Source: Tyto alba | Taxonomy: Eukaryota > Chordata > Aves > Strigiformes > Tytonidae | Assembly (NCBI RefSeq): GCF_018691265.1 | Contig: NW_024881282.1 | Location: 49,855,122 to 49,919,121, forward strand | Reading direction: 5' to 3' | DNA: 64,000 bases | In this document: positions 1 to 13,620 of the stretch, piece after piece | How positions within the stretch are numbered: the first letter of the stretch is position 1 | How the letters are laid out: the number at the start of each line of letters is the position of its first letter | Position numbers and translations under genes: made by a program | The notes under the pieces: model-generated | Database searches by the model: none | What the model was told of the DNA's origin: nothing | The model's input: only the letters and a program-made list of their open reading frames with translations

Positions 1-3000
1 AGCTGTTCCTTCAAAACTGGAGTATGCTGGAGCATGAAGATATGCTTCAGCCATTTTCCTGACTTTCAGCTATAACCCTACAGTATGTGTGAGAAAAGAT
101 GGCATGAAAACCTCTTTAACAACCCAAGACTCAAGAGCACTCTTCCACAACTACCATTTTCTCCTTCACTGTAATGCCACTTTTAAACCTTTTCTTTGTC
201 ATGAAGAAAGTAGAAAGAGAGTTCACAGACCTAGTGTAGTGTCACTCAACATGAAAATTAATCGCACACACAAAAATTATCATTTGGTTTTACATTTTCG
301 GCAAGTATCCTCTTGTAATATTCTTCTTAACATCTTGGCATTAGAACATGAAACCACTCTGTCAAAAAGAATAACAGAATATGATCCCCTCACCTCTACC
401 AATAAAAAATATTTTATCAGACAATGTGGTTTTCTGACAGGTAATTTAGTAATTTTTAACATCAAATCAAAAAAAAAAATCCAAAATCTGTCACAGCGTG
501 AGAACAAAGTCCAATTACTACACAACCAAAACCTAAAATCTTGCAAAAAATCCCAATAGATTTAGATTGTAATATAATGTTTTGTTAAATAGTAATCATA
601 ATCCCTCCCCAAAAAATTAAAAGGCTCAATGTTTTTGAAATTATTTTACTACTTGAATACTGAAGCAGATAGTTTGAACAGTAGTAGAAATAGGAGTACA
701 GCAAAAAGTGCTAAAGGATTTTTGAAAGACGTTTTTAGTAATGTTATATTGATTAAGCTTGCAGGCCTTTTATTGTATTAGACTTTTTAAAGAAAATTAG
801 ATTATTTAAAAGGAAAAAATCTTTTATCCTTTTACAATCTCAGTTCTCTCAGTACTGCTAGGGATTGAGCACCTTGGTTTGAAAAAAATTAACTACCCCA
901 TCATTCAAACATGATAATGCTCATAACTAATAAAAGGTAGTGACTGATAAATACAAAGAGGTTAAACAAGTCTAGAGGAGGAATAAGTCTCTAAATATGT
1001 ATCTAACTTCCAGGGGAGACTTATAACCAGGAACTTAATTATCACTTTCTGTGACCAAACTCTTTTTTTCAGTTTATCTGTATGAAGTTGGGTTGTTTGG
1101 CTGAAAGAACAGCTCCCAACTTACATGAGTGGTGCTGAGATCTGAAACAAATTAACATTGAATAATTTACTTTTTCTCCTAAAGATAACTGGGAAACTTC
1201 ACTATATAAGATGCGTGAGGAAAAAGTAGCAAAATATTTTGGCATCAAATTATTGTGGCTATGTTCCTCTGAAAGCCCTCATTTCTCAGGGCTCAGAAAA
1301 CAGCAGTCTTGCCTCCACCTCCCTCTTCTGTATTTCATTCCTACTCCTGGGTGCACATCTTCCTCCCTTCAGGCTACAATAAGTTCTTGTTGAACAGTTT
1401 TATACATGACTGCTGTATCTCACCAAAGATTTAGAACTACTAATAAAAACATTTAGTTCAGGTGGAAATCAGGATCTAAAGCTCTGGCTATCAAATCCAG
1501 CATGTTTGTTTTCCCAGAAATTTGTGTACTTAACCTTAAGCCACCAGACACCATCTGACAGATGCTGACTCACTGACTATAACATGCTACCTTCTTTCCC
1601 CCTTGCCTTCACACTACTAACATCAAAACTGCTATCGCATGTTATCTTGACATTCCCTAACAGTCAAATAAAAAAGCTTGGGCAAGGGTCAGAGGGAGGA
1701 AGGTACTGCATATGTCTGCAATGGTGAGTGACAAACAAGAGGGAGTGAGGACCAGTGGTAAAGCACTACCAGAAAGCTACAAAGAAGTGAAGATTCGCAT
1801 AAGAGAGGAAGACTACTGAATAGAAAGATAGCCAACTAGGTTTGCAGTATTTCTCAGCTGTACAACAGACTAACCCTTGAGAAAGAGCCTTAAGGAAGAG
1901 ATGTGATCACCCTCCTGACTGGGGGGTCAGACAAGCAGTAGGGTACAAAAGGAGTAGGTAAATTCACCTTATTGGTCCCGGTAAACATTGCATAAGGCAA
2001 ATTATATAGGGGTTAACTCTATTTGTGTCCGAATTCTTTTGTACCAGTGAGTCAAGTCGCAGAGCTACCTCCAAATTGAAAGAACAGCTGTGATCAGACA
2101 CTTATCAAAGCAGTACTGCAAAGCCAGTTAAGAAAAACCTTGGAAACAGATTTTTCCAGGTCAAGTAAGCCCAGCAACTTCTTCACCCTCTACATCAGTT
2201 TTTCTAAGAGTGCCCAAAACTGCTGCCAGGCAGTCTTGTCAGAAACTGCCAACCTACAGAATAGAGTCGTGGAATATACCTTCATGAGTAAGTTATAGCA
2301 GAGGTTCAACAATATTTATATCCTTCCCATACTTTAAATTACTATTGAATTAAAACGTGTTCCTAACTAAAAAAGCATTTTAAGCTATAACAGCAAAAAA
2401 CAGCAAGCACATAAGAACCGTAAGACCATGCCTGCAGTGTAGATAGTCCCCACCTAGTACTAAAATGATCACATCTGATGCTGCACTAAGCAATTAAAAA
2501 TTCTTAGGAACAAGTAACACTTCCAATGATCCCAATAATTCTACTGTCGTACCACAGGAAAGCACTGTTTAAAATGTCCTCTATCAGGAACTTTTTAGAT
2601 AACTTCTACATTCAAACTCACAAGTAAAAAGAAGTTAAAAAAAGTCTGAAGTGTACAACATACTTCAGAAGCATCATGCAAGTATTCACTTCAGCTGTGT
2701 TTTGCCTTCTCTTTGGGATACTATCTCAGTCAATGCATAAAATCCTAGGGAAAGAAATCAGTGGAGTCCCATCAATGTACACCAGCTGAAATTCCAGCCC
2801 TTTATTTTCAAAGGGTATATTTAGATTTTTTTTCATACACAACAGTGATACAATGCTCACAATCAGCAGCAACTGGAAAATATCCACTGTCAACATGTCA
2901 TATGTGCGATTAAATCATTATATCCAAACAACAAGCTATAACTACTAATCAGGAAGAGTGATACTGGAACCATATATGGAAATAAATCTTAATTTTCTCT

Positions 3001-4606
3001 AGAGCAAATGATGCTAAATAGGCCACATAATTATAGTATTTTACTTTGTCCATTTTCCTTTGTAATTCGTAATACTCTCATACGCTCTAACAATAATCAG
3101 ATCAGCAGAGCTGACATTTCTGGCAATATATGGGTCAATGGGATTTTTAGCATCGATTCAGTGGGAGAAGAATTAGGGCAATGTTGAGAGTATCTAATCC
3201 ATGGTGTTGGAAGTGTAACATCCACTTAGAGGATACAGATAGAACGTCCACTCCACCCCGAAGAGCTTGCCATCCAGGCTGAGACACAAGAGAAACTGGT
3301 GAGAGAAAGGAGGCAGCAAGAGCAATTGTTAAGTCAATGGGAATGCTTTCCTCACTCTACCTGCTTCTTGTTGATAAGAGACCAGTACTGTAAATCAGAA
3401 GTGACCCAACTGAAATCAATACAGCCCTGTCATTTTCATTCCAACACGAGAAAAGAATCAAACCTCAAACCACCGTAAGAAACACAATTTTGCAATTAAT
3501 AAATCTTCTGCACTGCAACTCAATGAATCCAATGTGAATGAGGCATCTAAAACAGATGCAAAATTTTTACTCAGACAAATTTCAGGCTACTTTAAAATAT
3601 ATCCTGCTTTGCTGAGAATCCTTATTAAAAGATCAGAATTATTAAATGGAAAAGTTTATTCCCCTTGTAAAATTTAGCTTCACCTATTAACATGAAGGAG
3701 GTTCCATTTTGAAACACAGCAACAGCAACTGCAGTGTGGTGGCAAAACAGTTAGCATGAGAAGTCTAAAGGGAACACTCAGAAGGATTGCAGCGTTATTG
3801 CCTAGCAGAGTCTGATGGTAGTGAGACACCTGCTAGTATATTAAGCTAGGATTTAAAGAAAAATGTATTTGATGTATTATTTGGCAGTGGTACTAAACTA
3901 CTGAGCTAAGAACAAATCTTACAGAAATAAAGTACTCTTTGAAATTGAACTGCATATATTTGATTGAATTTGTATATTCATTTTAGTTCTACCTTGTTTG
4001 GTTGTATAATACATTTGAACCTAAAACCAGGTATTGCTCAATAAATATATTTTTAATGCACACAAAAAATGATGGAATTTTTTCCAGAGAGATTGGTATG
4101 GCACCTGCTAATTGTGACAGGTTGGCTGCTCATTCCTCTGCATTAATGTGAACTATGCCCAGGGATTGCTAACCAGGCAAAAAGCCTCTGCTGCACTTCT
4201 CTGTAATACTTTTTTTCTATAGAAGCCACAGAATTGGAAAGAAATTAATGCTACTTACTATGAAAAGGCCACCATAAATCACTTGAGAAAACTCATTCTA
4301 ACTATGATTTGCCCGTCACTGTGTCTAGATCATAACGACCTGCAACATTTTTACAGTAACAACGAATAACAGAGAGGAAAGAAGTAACACTGAAACTTCA
4401 ACTTCGCTTGTAAGTTATTTGTTGTTTGTATCAACTGAGTAAATGTTTCTCATGGTGCAAAAGACCATGCAAAGATCATATGATACAGTCACTAGAGCTG
4501 CATTTATTTTTGCAAAATAAAGACACCTTAAAATTCATTAACATTTACATCCGACTATATGCTACTGTACCTACCTAGCTACTGTAACTGACCTTTAAAT
4601 GTATGT

Positions 4607-4674
4607 AAAGGAAGAGGAAGATGAAGAGGAAAAGGAAGAGGGAGAGGGAGGAGAAAGAGAGGGAAAAGGAGAAA
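4607..4674 (+). repeat. Polypurine (GA-rich) tract
   Basis: About 68 bases are almost all A and G (GGAAGAGGAAGATGAAGAGG, then AAAAGGAAGAGGGAGAGGGA and so on), with a single T near 4622. It is a simple-sequence tract in the last visible TRHDE intron. Such tracts can form triplex (H-DNA) structures, but nothing here shows a function. Confidence 0.85.
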
Positions 4675-7600
4675 GTTTTGATGATGTCCTGTTTTATCCA
4701 GGGATTCAGCTTTTTTCTAAAGGTCTTCCACTGGGATGAACAGAAGTAGATTTATTTCATTTCTGACATGTATTAAGTGATAACTAGGAGTTCAATCCTG
4801 CAATCTTTGTGCTGCAAGTATCCCTACTGATTTCTAAAGAGCTAATGGAAATTTTGATTGCATGAGGACAGCAGAATTGCACACAAAATGTGTACTTCCA
4901 GTGCCCTGTAAAGTCCATTGTGCTGCCCCACAGCAACAGAGATGAGATTGCCACTGAGCTCCTATCAGTAAAACAGTGTAATTTTATTCCAAAAGAAAAC
5001 ATTTTCTTAAATAGCCACTCAGCCTGCTGGTGTTACCTGAGAATTCACATCTATCATTCTTCCTCTTAATAATTCCTATAATAATAATAATGGAGAAAAT
5101 AGTCATAACTGAATTTCACATGCAACAAAATAGGAGAAGCTCAGTGAAAGCATGCCAAGGGAATATGTATGCAGTATCTCTAATGTGACTGTAACATTGT
5201 CATAAAGGGCAATCCTGAGAAAACAAACTTAAGTAAATCATGTGTGTACTAATTGTTTTTATTTTTGTAAGAAGCTTTAGAAATGGAGCAATAAAGCAAC
5301 ATTTTATCCTTGCTGAAGGACAGCACAACTTCCTCCTAATGAAGGCGACGCTGACTGTAACCTTGCTCTGAACATGGGCACTGGGGACAAGGACAAAGCC
5401 AGCTATTGAGGTTCAGCAGCACCTGCCATTATCACTATAACTCTCCCTCCTGGGGCCTCCACCAATTTGGCCAAAATGCAACTGTTCAAGCTGAAATCTT
5501 ATCTTCAAAAAGTCCATTTCGGACTGAATTCTTCTCCAAAATTTCAGTCAATGCCAGAAAGAAAGTACAGCAAAATATTGCATTTTACCTTTTCTTGTCA
5601 CTCTTTCCTTTGAAAAGCTCTGCTGTCCCTGTGCACTGGAGCACTGGTCTAAAGGTCAGAAGGAAAGTGATCTTGTTTCAGGAACATGCTTCTCCCTAGC
5701 ACGGATCAAGCTCAGGGGACCTAGCAGCTAGAGTGTCTCTCTCTCCCCGCACCCATGGCTCACAGCTGCTTAAGCTTAGAGGGAGGTTAAGGCCCTGAAG
5801 CAGAAAGGAAAGAGTTCATGTCCCCCTTCCTTCAGCAATCTCTGACAGCCAGGGAAGAAAACTGGTCCAAATGCTCTGGGGACAAAAAGTAGAGCAGAAA
5901 GGAGGGAAATGAGTTGATATAACCAAATAGGAATATTCTGATAATGCAACATTTTAGGAAAAAGCTCTCTCTGCGCAGCACCCGTTATATCGGGCAAAAA
6001 ACACCAGCAGTCATGACGGTGGCTGCTGTAATTGTGGGTGTATTACGTTCAGCCCTGTGCCTTGATTTGTAGCAGAGCTGGACTTTGTGTCTGAAGCCAA
6101 CGTTGAAGTCCATTCTGAATACTGGAAATAAATTATAATGATAAATACTGTGACAGAACATCTTCTTAGGTTTCAAAATAGATATCTAAATTTCATGGAT
6201 TTTTTTCATTTTAATCACATTGGTCCAATTTTCCCCCAAATGTGCAGGCACTCCACACTCATTGATTTATTTAAAGCAACATTAATTGTATGATCAACAC
6301 TTTCTGGAGGCCCACTTTGGTGCCCCTTGACTGAGCTGCAGCCATGCTGAGTGCTCAGAGCTGACAATGAAGCTGGTGGAAGCTGTGCTTTGAACACATA
6401 AACTCTTCTGATCTGTACAAGCTAAGACACATGGAAGGGACAAGTGCTGCACTGGGCATCTCATATTGCATACTCCACACCTGTGTAAATTTTAAGTTAA
6501 ATTTCTGTGGGTCTAGATCTCTACTCTTAAAGTGAGGATAACACCATCCCTTTCCTTCCTATGACGTCTATGTCTTGTCCACTAACCGTTGGTGATGCAC
6601 TCTGATATCATACTGGATAGCATTTAAGAAAATTGTATGTAGCAGTTAGGAACTGGGGCTACAAAGCAAATGAAAAGCATACAAAACTACTGAATAGAAG
6701 GACAATTCAGTTAGCATGCTCCACTTTGTGAACTGAATTAGAAGTTGTCCTGTGTAGAAAACACTGGGCAATGGCATAATTAAAAATCCCAGTTAATGTG
6801 CATATAAAAAAGGAAAAGAAAGCAAAGACAAAACTAATTTTAGCATTTCTCAGTAATGTACATTTAAATTATGCATCTTCAATCACATTTTTTCTTTAAA
6901 CAGGAGCATTTTGCTATACACATAATATACTCAAATCCTATTGGAGCTAAAGGAAGTACTTCCATTTTTAGTAGTGATATCCGAGTCTGGCGCTTACTAT
7001 GTTATACACCTTTAACACTTTCAAAGGAAAAAAATACTGTGACACTGCAACTTACAGAAGTTTCTTATGTAAACTTTTACTGACCAGAGTGATGTAAATT
7101 AGAAGTATGAGAAATGTGGGGGGGCCAGAAAAGGCAAAAAATGTTATCAATCTCGTATGACATACACTGTAGAAAATAGTGATGTCAGCCCCTATGAGAT
7201 TTCCTATGACTTCCAATGTCCTGCTTTTAACATGCTCAAGTTATCTTTCTCACAACTGTCAGAAGTGAGACGGTTTAAAAAAATAAAGGAATCAGTAGCA
7301 ACTAACTTATGGAGATGGTGATACTTTGATGTTCACCAAGGTCATACACTCTGTGCTCTTCTAAACCAGAGGAGATGGGTGTAGAATTAGCTGAAAAGTA
7401 CTTTACTCAACTTCTACTAAATGCACCAGCTGCAACACCAGAGGTATTCCAACTATAAAGATGCTCCTGCCTGGTGGCAAAATTTACATCCTCCCACTGA
7501 GCAAAGGAAGACTCCAGGTAGTTCTATGTGCACTGTTGATCTGGGGACAACATCGCAGCTCATTGCTTCACTGAGTCTGATCCTAACGTGCCTGGATTTC

Positions 7601-8537
7601 TTTGTTTTTACAGAAAACTCCCTTAAGAAGTCTCTAATGACGTTTCATTTTAAACACCATACAGCTAACTGTTGTGAATTGAGAATAAAGATATAGGTAT
7701 GATAAAATGGGTACACTGAAATCTGTTTAACATAGTAGGCAAAAAATAGATTATAAAATAATACTGTGGAAACAGATAAACACATTTCTTGTACTACTAG
7801 ATTGCTGGACAGAAGTGACAAGCAATATGGAAAACAGCACATTAGAGCTTTACTTTATACCTAGAAAGTTTCTGAGAGGGTTTCACATTGACTGCCACAA
7901 TTCAAACAGAACACAGGCATGCACAGAGGTGTCTAAAAAGCAGGAAATAGTAAGCTGTGTGGATGTAAGAAAGTCTAGCTAGCCAGCTTTATGATAGTAA
8001 AAAGTGATTGAAATCTGAACCTTGCTGAATTTAACAGCCTGCATGTCGCATTTCTCTGGACAGTTTGAAAGGTTGACCAATTTGTTTCAATACAGTGGCC
8101 GTTCAACAGCACCAAAAAAAGACAGCATATATTCAAAGCACTGTATGGAAATTCTTCTTCCAAATGTACAGTGTGAAGCCTAAAGTACAAAAGCAGTTAA
8201 TTTATCACAGAAGCAGAGATTCCCACAGTAACTTATTCAAACTGCTGATGATGCACTAAATCAGAGTGACTGATGAACACATACATAGCAGCAAGTGAAG
8301 TTCAAAAGGATACAGACCTATGTGATCAATGAGCTGCCGCATGGCAAATGAAATGCAGTGTTGACAAACGTACTGTAATAGAGATGAGTCTCCAAAATAA
8401 TCAAACCAAATATAAGAAAAATTCAAATAAACCAGTGCAGAAATGTCTCATTACAGAGCTGGAGGTGCCTATTTACACATATCTAATCACTGTCACTAGA
8501 CCTTCAAATCAATGGGCTTTCTCTCTATATTTAATAC

Positions 8538-8554
8538 AAAAAAAAAAAAAAAAA
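8538..8554 (+). repeat. A17 homopolymer
   Basis: A plain A run in intronic sequence. No retroposed body is recognised next to it. Confidence 0.85.
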
Positions 8555-11500
8555 CCAACTCACTGATAACTTGAAGAGGTGCCTTGCCATGAAGCAGTAA
8601 AACCTTGCAGGAAATGTAATACAGTGACACCAGTCATGTAAGCAACCATCTATTTCAAGCACACAGATTAGGAACAACAGCCTACAGATGAAAATCTCAC
8701 ACAAATCCAGTATTATATTGCATATTACTGCCCTGAGTGATGACTGAATGATAATGCCAACTTACAGCTTCTTCTTCTACCAATCTATGCAGTTCAGAAA
8801 CATAATCAGAGCAAGTGGTGCTGACCAAGCCTCTTCATACTCTAATTGCTGTCCTAGCTGATTAATGGCTTTTTGACTGAAAAGCAACACCACTTTGTAA
8901 GAACAGTACTGGCATTCAGCGACATGCACCTCTTGAATTTCCCTGGAGCATAAGAAACTTTGCACATCATTAAAGATGTCAGGACTTTTAAAAAGAAAGA
9001 AATCACCTACTGTGAGAAGGAAGGGTTTAATAGACATTTTCCACAAAAATAATAGGTGTGACTTTCTTGCATGCAAGTGTTACCAGCTGTGGCTATTACT
9101 GTCATTATTCAATTATTCATTACAGCCAATATAAATATGTTCTCTTTTGGTTTTGTATATGGAGTGCTCTGTGAAAACAGTGAGAAAGTTCTGCCTTTGT
9201 TACTAAATCTTTTGTTTGAAAATGTCACATTTCAAAACATCATATGTCTTTGAAGGGCTTCCAGAAAATCATACCTTCACTAGGTAGTCTCTTGGCTGCT
9301 GTTTTATTGTGGAATTTCCACACTATAATCCAATGGTCTTTCACAGTATATTTACTGTGATAGGAACCGGCCAGTTATTCTTGATAGAGAGGAAGCTCTC
9401 CAAAGCTATCTATGCTGTAAAACTGAGCACCTCTACTACAATTTTACTTCCTTGCAAACTCCTCAACAGAACAGTTTGCTGAACAGTTAGGGATCGTGTG
9501 AACCTTTGTACATTTGCTTCAGTTCGTATTCATTGTTAAAAAGTATCCACCAAAGAGCGTCACTCTCCATCAACTTTTTTCTTCTTTTTAACACAACTGA
9601 TTGTTTTCTTTGACATATAAGGGATTTTTCTCCGCCAAGCTATCTTGAGCTGCTCATCAAAAAGTCCACCTGCCAAGTGATAGCATGTAATTAGATCAAG
9701 GAAAAAATGGTAACAAACAAAAAAGGTAGCTATCCCATTTGCTTCTTGCTGTAAACCTTATCTTTTCCTCTCCTTAACCCAAATGTTAGCCTATTTGTTG
9801 TAGCTTTTCTTATATAAAAGCTCTTATTCTGTAGCTCTTAATTAGATGACGAATTGTACCTTTGTTTCAATGAAACCACAAACACTCAAACAGAAATAAA
9901 GGGCCACTCATTTTGGTTTATGCTAGTGTAATAAGACTACAGGAATACACTTTTTTATCATCTGTGAAACACCTAAGGACATACCTAATATGCTAAAAAG
10001 AACCAAAATAATATTAATACTATTAAAACTGATGTGCTCCCCGTACTGGAGGCTAATGAAAAACAAAGCAAATAAGATAAAGTGAAGGTCCTTCAGAACT
10101 CAGTTACTCAGTAAGTCATTAGAATAACCGAGGAGGAATGAACCATCAAGTGCACTTTCAGAGTATTTGTTATTTGAAGAGATTTATAAATAGTAGTAAT
10201 ACTTGATTTTGCAGCTATCCTTAAGAAAGGCCATTTAGTTGAACATTAGAATTCCGTGATAAAACTGGATTCAAGGCAACATAATGTGAAATCCCAAGTA
10301 ATGGTACCAGGGCTAAAGAGCTAAAAAGCCTAAACCAATGCATAAGAGAAAGGATAAATTAGTCCTCTGGTTCCCCTTACCATTAGCAAAGCTAGCCTCC
10401 CAGCTCTACACTGCAAGAACACTATTTTGTTAGATCCATAAAACACAAAGAATGAAATGATTGACAGACATTTCCAATTGTGTAATATGTAGTTTATGAA
10501 CGAGCTTATGAATTTTATGTTTTATTTTGTTCAACTTGGAGACATACACATGGAAAATCTCTATCTGGATTTCAAACAGTTTTTATAAAAGAAGTTAGAA
10601 TATCATCTTCCTACTGAACTGGTGCCAAGAGTTTCACTAGTCAGATTTCACAGTTAGATTTTTCATAGACTTTCATTAGCAAACAGAAGAGTTTCTATTT
10701 AGAGCAGAACCAGTGAAAAGCAGAAATAATAGGAAACCACTCAAATCAAAAAACAAAGCTCCACTACAACTTTATGGTAATTATGATTATTTATTCCCTG
10801 CATAGCTCTATTCTTTGATCTGAACTTCTTTCTAAATTTATTTCAGGACAACTTTCACACTGTTATTTTTCGTGCAAACATAGAAGAAAATACAAAAATG
10901 GGGTTTGAGAAGTATGCATTAAAACTTTCCCTTTCTAAAACACTGAGCAAAATGCTTTTTTTGGGAAAAAGTGTTATTGAATTTCCATATGAATAGATCT
11001 GTGCACGCAAAAGTTTCTGGCTGGAATATGGAGTTTGCTGGACTAAGAACAGAAGTCTTATTGGCTTAAATGAGATGAGGATTTTACCCTTGACACACAA
11101 GATTTTACGAAGGAAACTTGATTTCAAGATTTCTCATCTGGATAAAAAGATTACCCAACTGATCTGACCTGGTGGTGTAAGTAAGAAAATGATCCAACTG
11201 GGTCATGTGAATAAGTTATGTTGCAAACCATGAATGTCCTGAAAGCTCTCCAAAAAGCTGTATTTCCCCAGCAGGTTTCCTTTCATTGCCTATTGCATGG
11301 AACATACCTCTCTGACATAACCAATGCATTTATTTAACTTTTGTTTTATATTTTATGTTCCTATTTATTTTGGTTAGAGGTAGAATTATTCTGTTAAAAA
11401 ATGACCTGATCCTAGACGTAGTTTATTTAAATTTCAAAATGAAAAGCTTACTAAGAACAGATAAGATTGATTGCTCTTTCCATCTTAGCATAATTGTATT

Positions 11501-12343
11501 TCAGGTGAACATCAATTTACTTTAAAGGACACTTCTAAGTAGCAGACTGCATCATACATAATTCATCAATCACAGCTGCCTGTAACATGATTTACTCAAG
11601 CAGATTTCAATGGAATAGAGGGAGTTGCATTGTTTTTTTATGCTTTAGCTTGTTTGTTTTATATAGTTTATGAAACACTCGTTTGCACTGAATTATTGCT
11701 GAAAAGAGTTCATCCTTGCTAATCAGCATGTTGAATTTCTTTCTCTTCATACATAAATGTTACCTCTTTAAATTTCTTGTGAAAGGCAGAGGGAGTTTTC
11801 AAAACATCATTAATTCAGAGACCACTCCATACTTACCAAATGTAAAAATAAAGCTCAAGGATTTTGTTATGGAGGAAGGGAATGCAAAATTATTTATCTG
11901 AAAAGCATTACTAGTTTTAGGGCTGTGTATTTTCTAGCTGGCTTGACATCATTTGTTGTAACAACACACAAATGTAATTGAAGAGAAGTAGCTCATTCCT
12001 CAGATAGTCCTTCACACAGTTGTCACATGGATAAAATGGCTTTTACACAGCAATCTACACAAAACAGACACAAAACCATGTGCCCGTTAAAGTGCAATCA
12101 CTTGATACACTAGGAGATATAGGTAAAACTGTGGGCACCACAATATGTGCTATACTACTCAGTGTCTTTCATCAAATTCAGTTTCAGGGACATGTGGTTG
12201 CCTCATATGATCCTGAACCAAAAAAAATTTCCACAAATAGATCCAAATGTGATTTTGATCCAAATATGATTTTAAAAGAAAAGAGAGCAAGAGAAACTGC
12301 TAAAAATGCACACCTACACAAAGACAGAAATGCCTTTACTTAC

Positions 12344-12409
12344 TTGTAAGCCCATTTGAAAAACAGAGTGACCCATGAAGTTAGCCAACATTCGAATTAG
12401 AGCTGCACC
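12344..12409 (-). CDS. TRHDE: TRHDE internal exon: GAALIRMLANFMG exon
   Basis: This short exon of 66 nt (22 codons, phase 0 at both ends) lies between the acceptor TTTCCTACAG|GGT and the donor TTACAA|GTAAGTA. It encodes GAALIRMLANFMG followed by HSVFQMGLQ. Its first Gly completes the YKKG motif begun in the previous exon, and GAALIRM forms the helix after the catalytic Tyr in M1 enzymes. Only this junction restores the family sequence. The residue before GLQ is Met, where mammalian TRHDE as I recall it has Arg (FQRGLQ). The next expected exon, beginning DYLTIHKYG in mammals, was not found between here and position 1. Confidence 0.95.
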
Positions 12410-13488
12410 CTGTAGGAAATAATAGAGAAAAAAAGAAGTTACTGTTTTTGCATGTCAATATTACACAATAATAACAATCTGAATTAGGCATTTCCATCCA
12501 ACGCTATCATCTTGGAAATTTGTGACTAATACAGTCTTTATTTGTGCTGGAATGAAAAAGAGAGAAATATAATAATGCAAATGCTTACAAAGAAAACTGA
12601 GGAAGCAGACTAATATTGTTAATATCCTGCCCTGTATACTGAGTAAGGCACAGGTTATAAAACACACTCTCCACTGCTGGAGCATGGATGTGTCAGCTCC
12701 ACAGCTGGTTGCCCCCAGCCCTTCTGTGCACTCAGCAGTACTGCACAGTTTCAAATGAGGGCAAAAAATAATGTCCATGCTAAATGCTACCACAGTGATT
12801 ATTCATAATATTTTTACCTTCATTATACTATTGCAAATCAGTATTGATATTACTTTCCTTTGTAAAAGTCTTCAAGATCTGATGATCTGGAAGTGGATCA
12901 TTTTCATAAGAATTTTATAAAATGTGGAAATACATATTTGACTTCTTAATAGTCAGCTTATTTCCCAGACTGTTATGCAAAGAGGTAAATGCTAGTATGA
13001 CACTCTTTCTCAATTTCACCATTTCTTATCCATTTGCCCCTTCAGGCAAAACAGAGATCTAAACCATTTCTTTTGTTTCACAGATGATTCCAGTTCTCAG
13101 TAGTTACACCAAGAAACAGATGGATACTTGCCAGAGTAACTTTCTTTAAGGCATCCCTTTTGTGTTTTCTCACTCCCTCTCAGAACCACAATTGTTGCAT
13201 ATTTTCTGCTTGCACAAGCGCTCTATTTCAAGCAGAAATACTTTTGCAGATCTGATTTGATGATTTAACTATAATATCCCCTTTTCAATCCAATTTCAAG
13301 ACAACCAGCCTTCCAACCCCATTAATCAAATGTTATACTTAGTACTGATCTCTGCACAAGAGATAGGACACTTTTGATTTAAAGTCACTGAATCAAAGGC
13401 CGTAAGAAAATTTGATGCTAGAACTCAACAACCTCAGCCACAGATGTAGGTTCAGGAATTAGGCTAATGCTCAATTAGAAAACAAAAT

Positions 13489-13489
<1 letters not shown>

Positions 13490-13521
<32 letters not shown>
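13490..13521 (+). repeat. A32 homopolymer
   Basis: An uninterrupted run of 32 A immediately next to the old CR1 3'-end relic. It may be the tail of another retroposed copy or an expanded A stretch. Read length accuracy in such runs is poor. Confidence 0.9.
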
Positions 13522-13523
<2 letters not shown>

Positions 13524-13532
13524 AACATTTCA

Positions 13533-13620
13533 CAGATTCATAAAATCACAGGTTCTAAAGCTAAAAGGACTACAACAATAATGTAATCAGACTTCCTGCA
13601 TTAATAGAGGTCAAATGGTA
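13533..13620 (-). mobile_element. Ancient CR1 3'-end relic
   Basis: The plus strand reads CACAGATTCATAAAATCACA, then GGTTCTAAAGCTAAAAGGAC, then AATGTAATCAGACTTCCTGC. This resembles the reverse complement of the 3' end of an old sauropsid CR1 family (as I recall it: TCATAGATTCTAAGGCCAGAAGGGACC, then a GATCATCTAGTCTGACCTCCTGCAT segment). It lacks coding sequence and is much decayed. It sits directly beside a 32-base A run. Assignment is by eye and memory of the consensus. Confidence 0.55.

Larger units (their letters stand above)
1..12343 (-). other. TRHDE: TRHDE intron, partial (downstream of the 12344-12409 exon)
   Basis: This is at least 12.3 kb of AT-rich non-coding sequence after the phase-0 donor CAA|GTAAGT. 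It holds a polypurine tract (4607-4674), a 17-base A run (8538-8554) and a possible antisense MIR trace near 6510-6550 (GTGAGGATAACACC). Open frames such as 89-559 (+), 8777-9076 (-) and 10855-11127 (-) have no recognisable domain and no consistent splice context. I see no further TRHDE exon here. Confidence 0.8.

Noticed and set aside
89..559. 156-codon plus-strand open frame, the longest non-CR1 frame apart from overlaps
   Set aside because: The composition is AT-rich intron-like, with an internal A9 run, an overlapping minus-strand frame and no recognisable domain. Frames of this size are expected by chance in 64 kb.
1040..1100. Possible antisense MIR trace (TTTCTGTGACCAAACTC, CAGTTTATCTGTATGAA)
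   Set aside because: Too short and divergent to separate from chance by eye.
8766..9076. Minus-strand open frame with a possible acceptor TTGCTTTTCAG (before 8876) and donor GCT|GTAAGT (after 8766)
   Set aside because: The 111-base segment between the sites has a stop in every frame (TAA, TAG, TAG), so it cannot be an internal coding exon, and it matches no TRHDE segment.
1..12343. Search for the next TRHDE exon (DYLTIHKYG...)
   Set aside because: No minus-strand segment resembling it was seen by eye, so it probably lies outside the window. A tblastn search would settle this.
12080..12349. 89-codon plus-strand frame touching the TRHDE exon
   Set aside because: It overlaps only the last 6 bases of the exon on the opposite strand and has no known homology.
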